Below, piece by piece: positions 63,540-64,000 of a stretch of DNA of 64,000 nucleotides. Location of the stretch: NCBI RefSeq assembly GCF_000730385.1, contig NZ_CP008849.1, positions 2,418,001 through 2,482,000 on the forward strand, written 5' to 3'. The notes under the pieces are model-generated. The model did not search any database and was not told the DNA's origin. It worked only from the letters and a program-made list of their open reading frames with translations. Within the stretch, counting starts at the first letter, position 1, and the number at the start of each line of letters is the position of its first letter. This DNA comes from Alteromonas australica. Lineage in GTDB: Bacteria; Pseudomonadota; Gammaproteobacteria; Enterobacterales; Alteromonadaceae. A program made the translations under genes and the position numbers.

Positions 63540-63557
63540 ATGGTGCAGGTGCACCAT
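63540..63557. promoter_or_regulatory. Upstream palindrome, possible enhancer site
   Basis: ATGGTGCA and TGCACCAT are perfect 8-base arms around GG. It lies about 100-115 bases upstream of the predicted sigma-54 start, the usual place for an activator site. The half-sites contain TGCACC, as in NtrC sites, but the arms are arranged the other way round. Confidence 0.5.
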
Positions 63558-63693
63558 CAATAAGCACTTTGTCAACGCCCCCCTTTTGTCATTCTGGTGA
63601 GGTTAAATTTCCCATTTAACAGTTTCGACTTAAACCGCAATCCAGTACAATTTAGCCCTTAAAAACCTATAAAAACCTCTTTCAGGAGCACGA

Positions 63694-64000
63694 ATGTTAT
63701 CTGCACAGCAACTCGCCACCATGCTTACTCTCCAAGATAAAATGAACGCCAAGGTTAACCCCGATTGGTTGAATGCGGGCTACGGATACTTACGTGCCGC
63801 CATGGTGGAGTCGGTTGAAGCAATTGAACATCACGGCTGGAAATGGTGGAAAGCACAACATAAAGATTTACCGCAATTACAAATGGAGTTAGTCGACATT
63901 TGGCACTTTGCGCTAAGTGCTTGTATTATCGATTTTAAAGGCGATATTGCGGCCTCCGCAAAAAGCATTGCTGCCGAATTAGCCAGTGGCAATACGCAAG
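63694..64000 (+). CDS. dUTP diphosphatase, all-alpha type (partial)
   Basis: The first 102 codons of a gene cut by the window end. The sequence reads as a dimeric, MazG-like dUTPase: QDKMNAKVNPDWLNAGYGYL, AMVESVEAIEHHGWKWWK (metal-binding glutamates) and LVDIWHFALSACIIDF. Such enzymes hydrolyse dUTP to dUMP. AGGAG lies eight bases before the ATG. Confidence 0.85.
   Translation, partial: MLSAQQLATMLTLQDKMNAKVNPDWLNAGYGYLRAAMVESVEAIEHHGWKWWKAQHKDLPQLQMELVDIWHFALSACIIDFKGDIAASAKSIAAELASGNTQ

Larger units (their letters stand above)
63199..63693. other. Intergenic region between recC and the dUTPase gene
   Basis: 495 bases divergent. It contains the predicted small RNA with its promoter and upstream palindrome. 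The last 130 bases hold the presumed dUTPase promoter with AGGAG as ribosome site. The 110 bases next to recC must carry the recC promoter; none was assigned. Confidence 0.5.

Overview
The window reads as chromosomal DNA of a marine gammaproteobacterium of the Alteromonadales, most likely Alteromonas or a close relative. This is inferred from the alaA-yfbR-dGTPase order, two large TonB-dependent receptors, RecBCD, MsrPQ, acyl-CoA degradation genes and moderate GC. No rRNA, tRNA, prophage, integron or CRISPR array was found. Gene density is high and most genes are ordinary housekeeping or accessory metabolism.

Layout. 0-4 kb: pxpA (5-oxoproline catabolism), a CvfB-like RNA-binding protein, a yhfA-type OsmC gene broken by an in-frame TGA at codon 7, a small secreted protein and a DUF2189 membrane protein. 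4-7.2 kb: alaA, yfbR and a dGTPase in a tight operon. 7.3-11.9 kb: a LuxR-type regulator, an NCS1 permease and a TonB-dependent receptor, probably one nutrient-uptake unit. 12-17 kb: msrPQ, a YqaA protein, an SOS-type gene behind two LexA-like boxes, YchJ, a NYN protein, a small lipoprotein and a GNAT enzyme. 17-21 kb: a periplasmic-propeller diguanylate cyclase and an SDR-like protein. 21-26 kb: a PNPOx-like protein, then tatD, holB, tmk, mltG and pabC. 26.4-33.3 kb: an acyl-CoA cluster (quinone oxidoreductase, APH-like kinase, acyl-CoA dehydrogenase, histidine phosphatase) divergent from a second TonB-dependent receptor.

33-42 kb is a molybdenum region: an XdhC-like protein, a FrnE-like DsbA, hemN behind an FNR-type promoter, and the overlapping minus-strand operon moaB-moaC-moaD-moaE-modA-modB-modC, with moeB divergent. 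MsrP, 21 kb away, is a plausible client of the cofactor. At 43-45 kb a REP-associated tyrosine transposase (RAYT) is flanked by REP-like palindromes. The same 12-14 nt core recurs inside the 3' end of modA, where it forms four in-frame 18-bp repeats. 44.7-53 kb holds a zinc metalloprotease, two aminotransferases (one with a Tat signal), a saccharopine-dehydrogenase-like protein, a Rho-N-like small protein and a sulfotransferase. 53.4-63.2 kb is an unknown gene with a textbook class II FNR promoter, followed by recD, recB and recC. The end holds a partial dUTPase.

The best candidates for something undescribed are: (1) a predicted sigma-54-dependent structured small RNA between recC and the dUTPase, with -24/-12 promoter, upstream palindrome, long hairpin and strong terminator; (2) REP-derived repeats built into the ModA reading frame near a RAYT; (3) an orphan gene whose FNR site and -10 box have exactly the same spacing as those of hemN; (4) the UGA codon replacing a conserved tryptophan in the OsmC protein. 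Family assignments come from reading translations and motifs; no database searches were possible.
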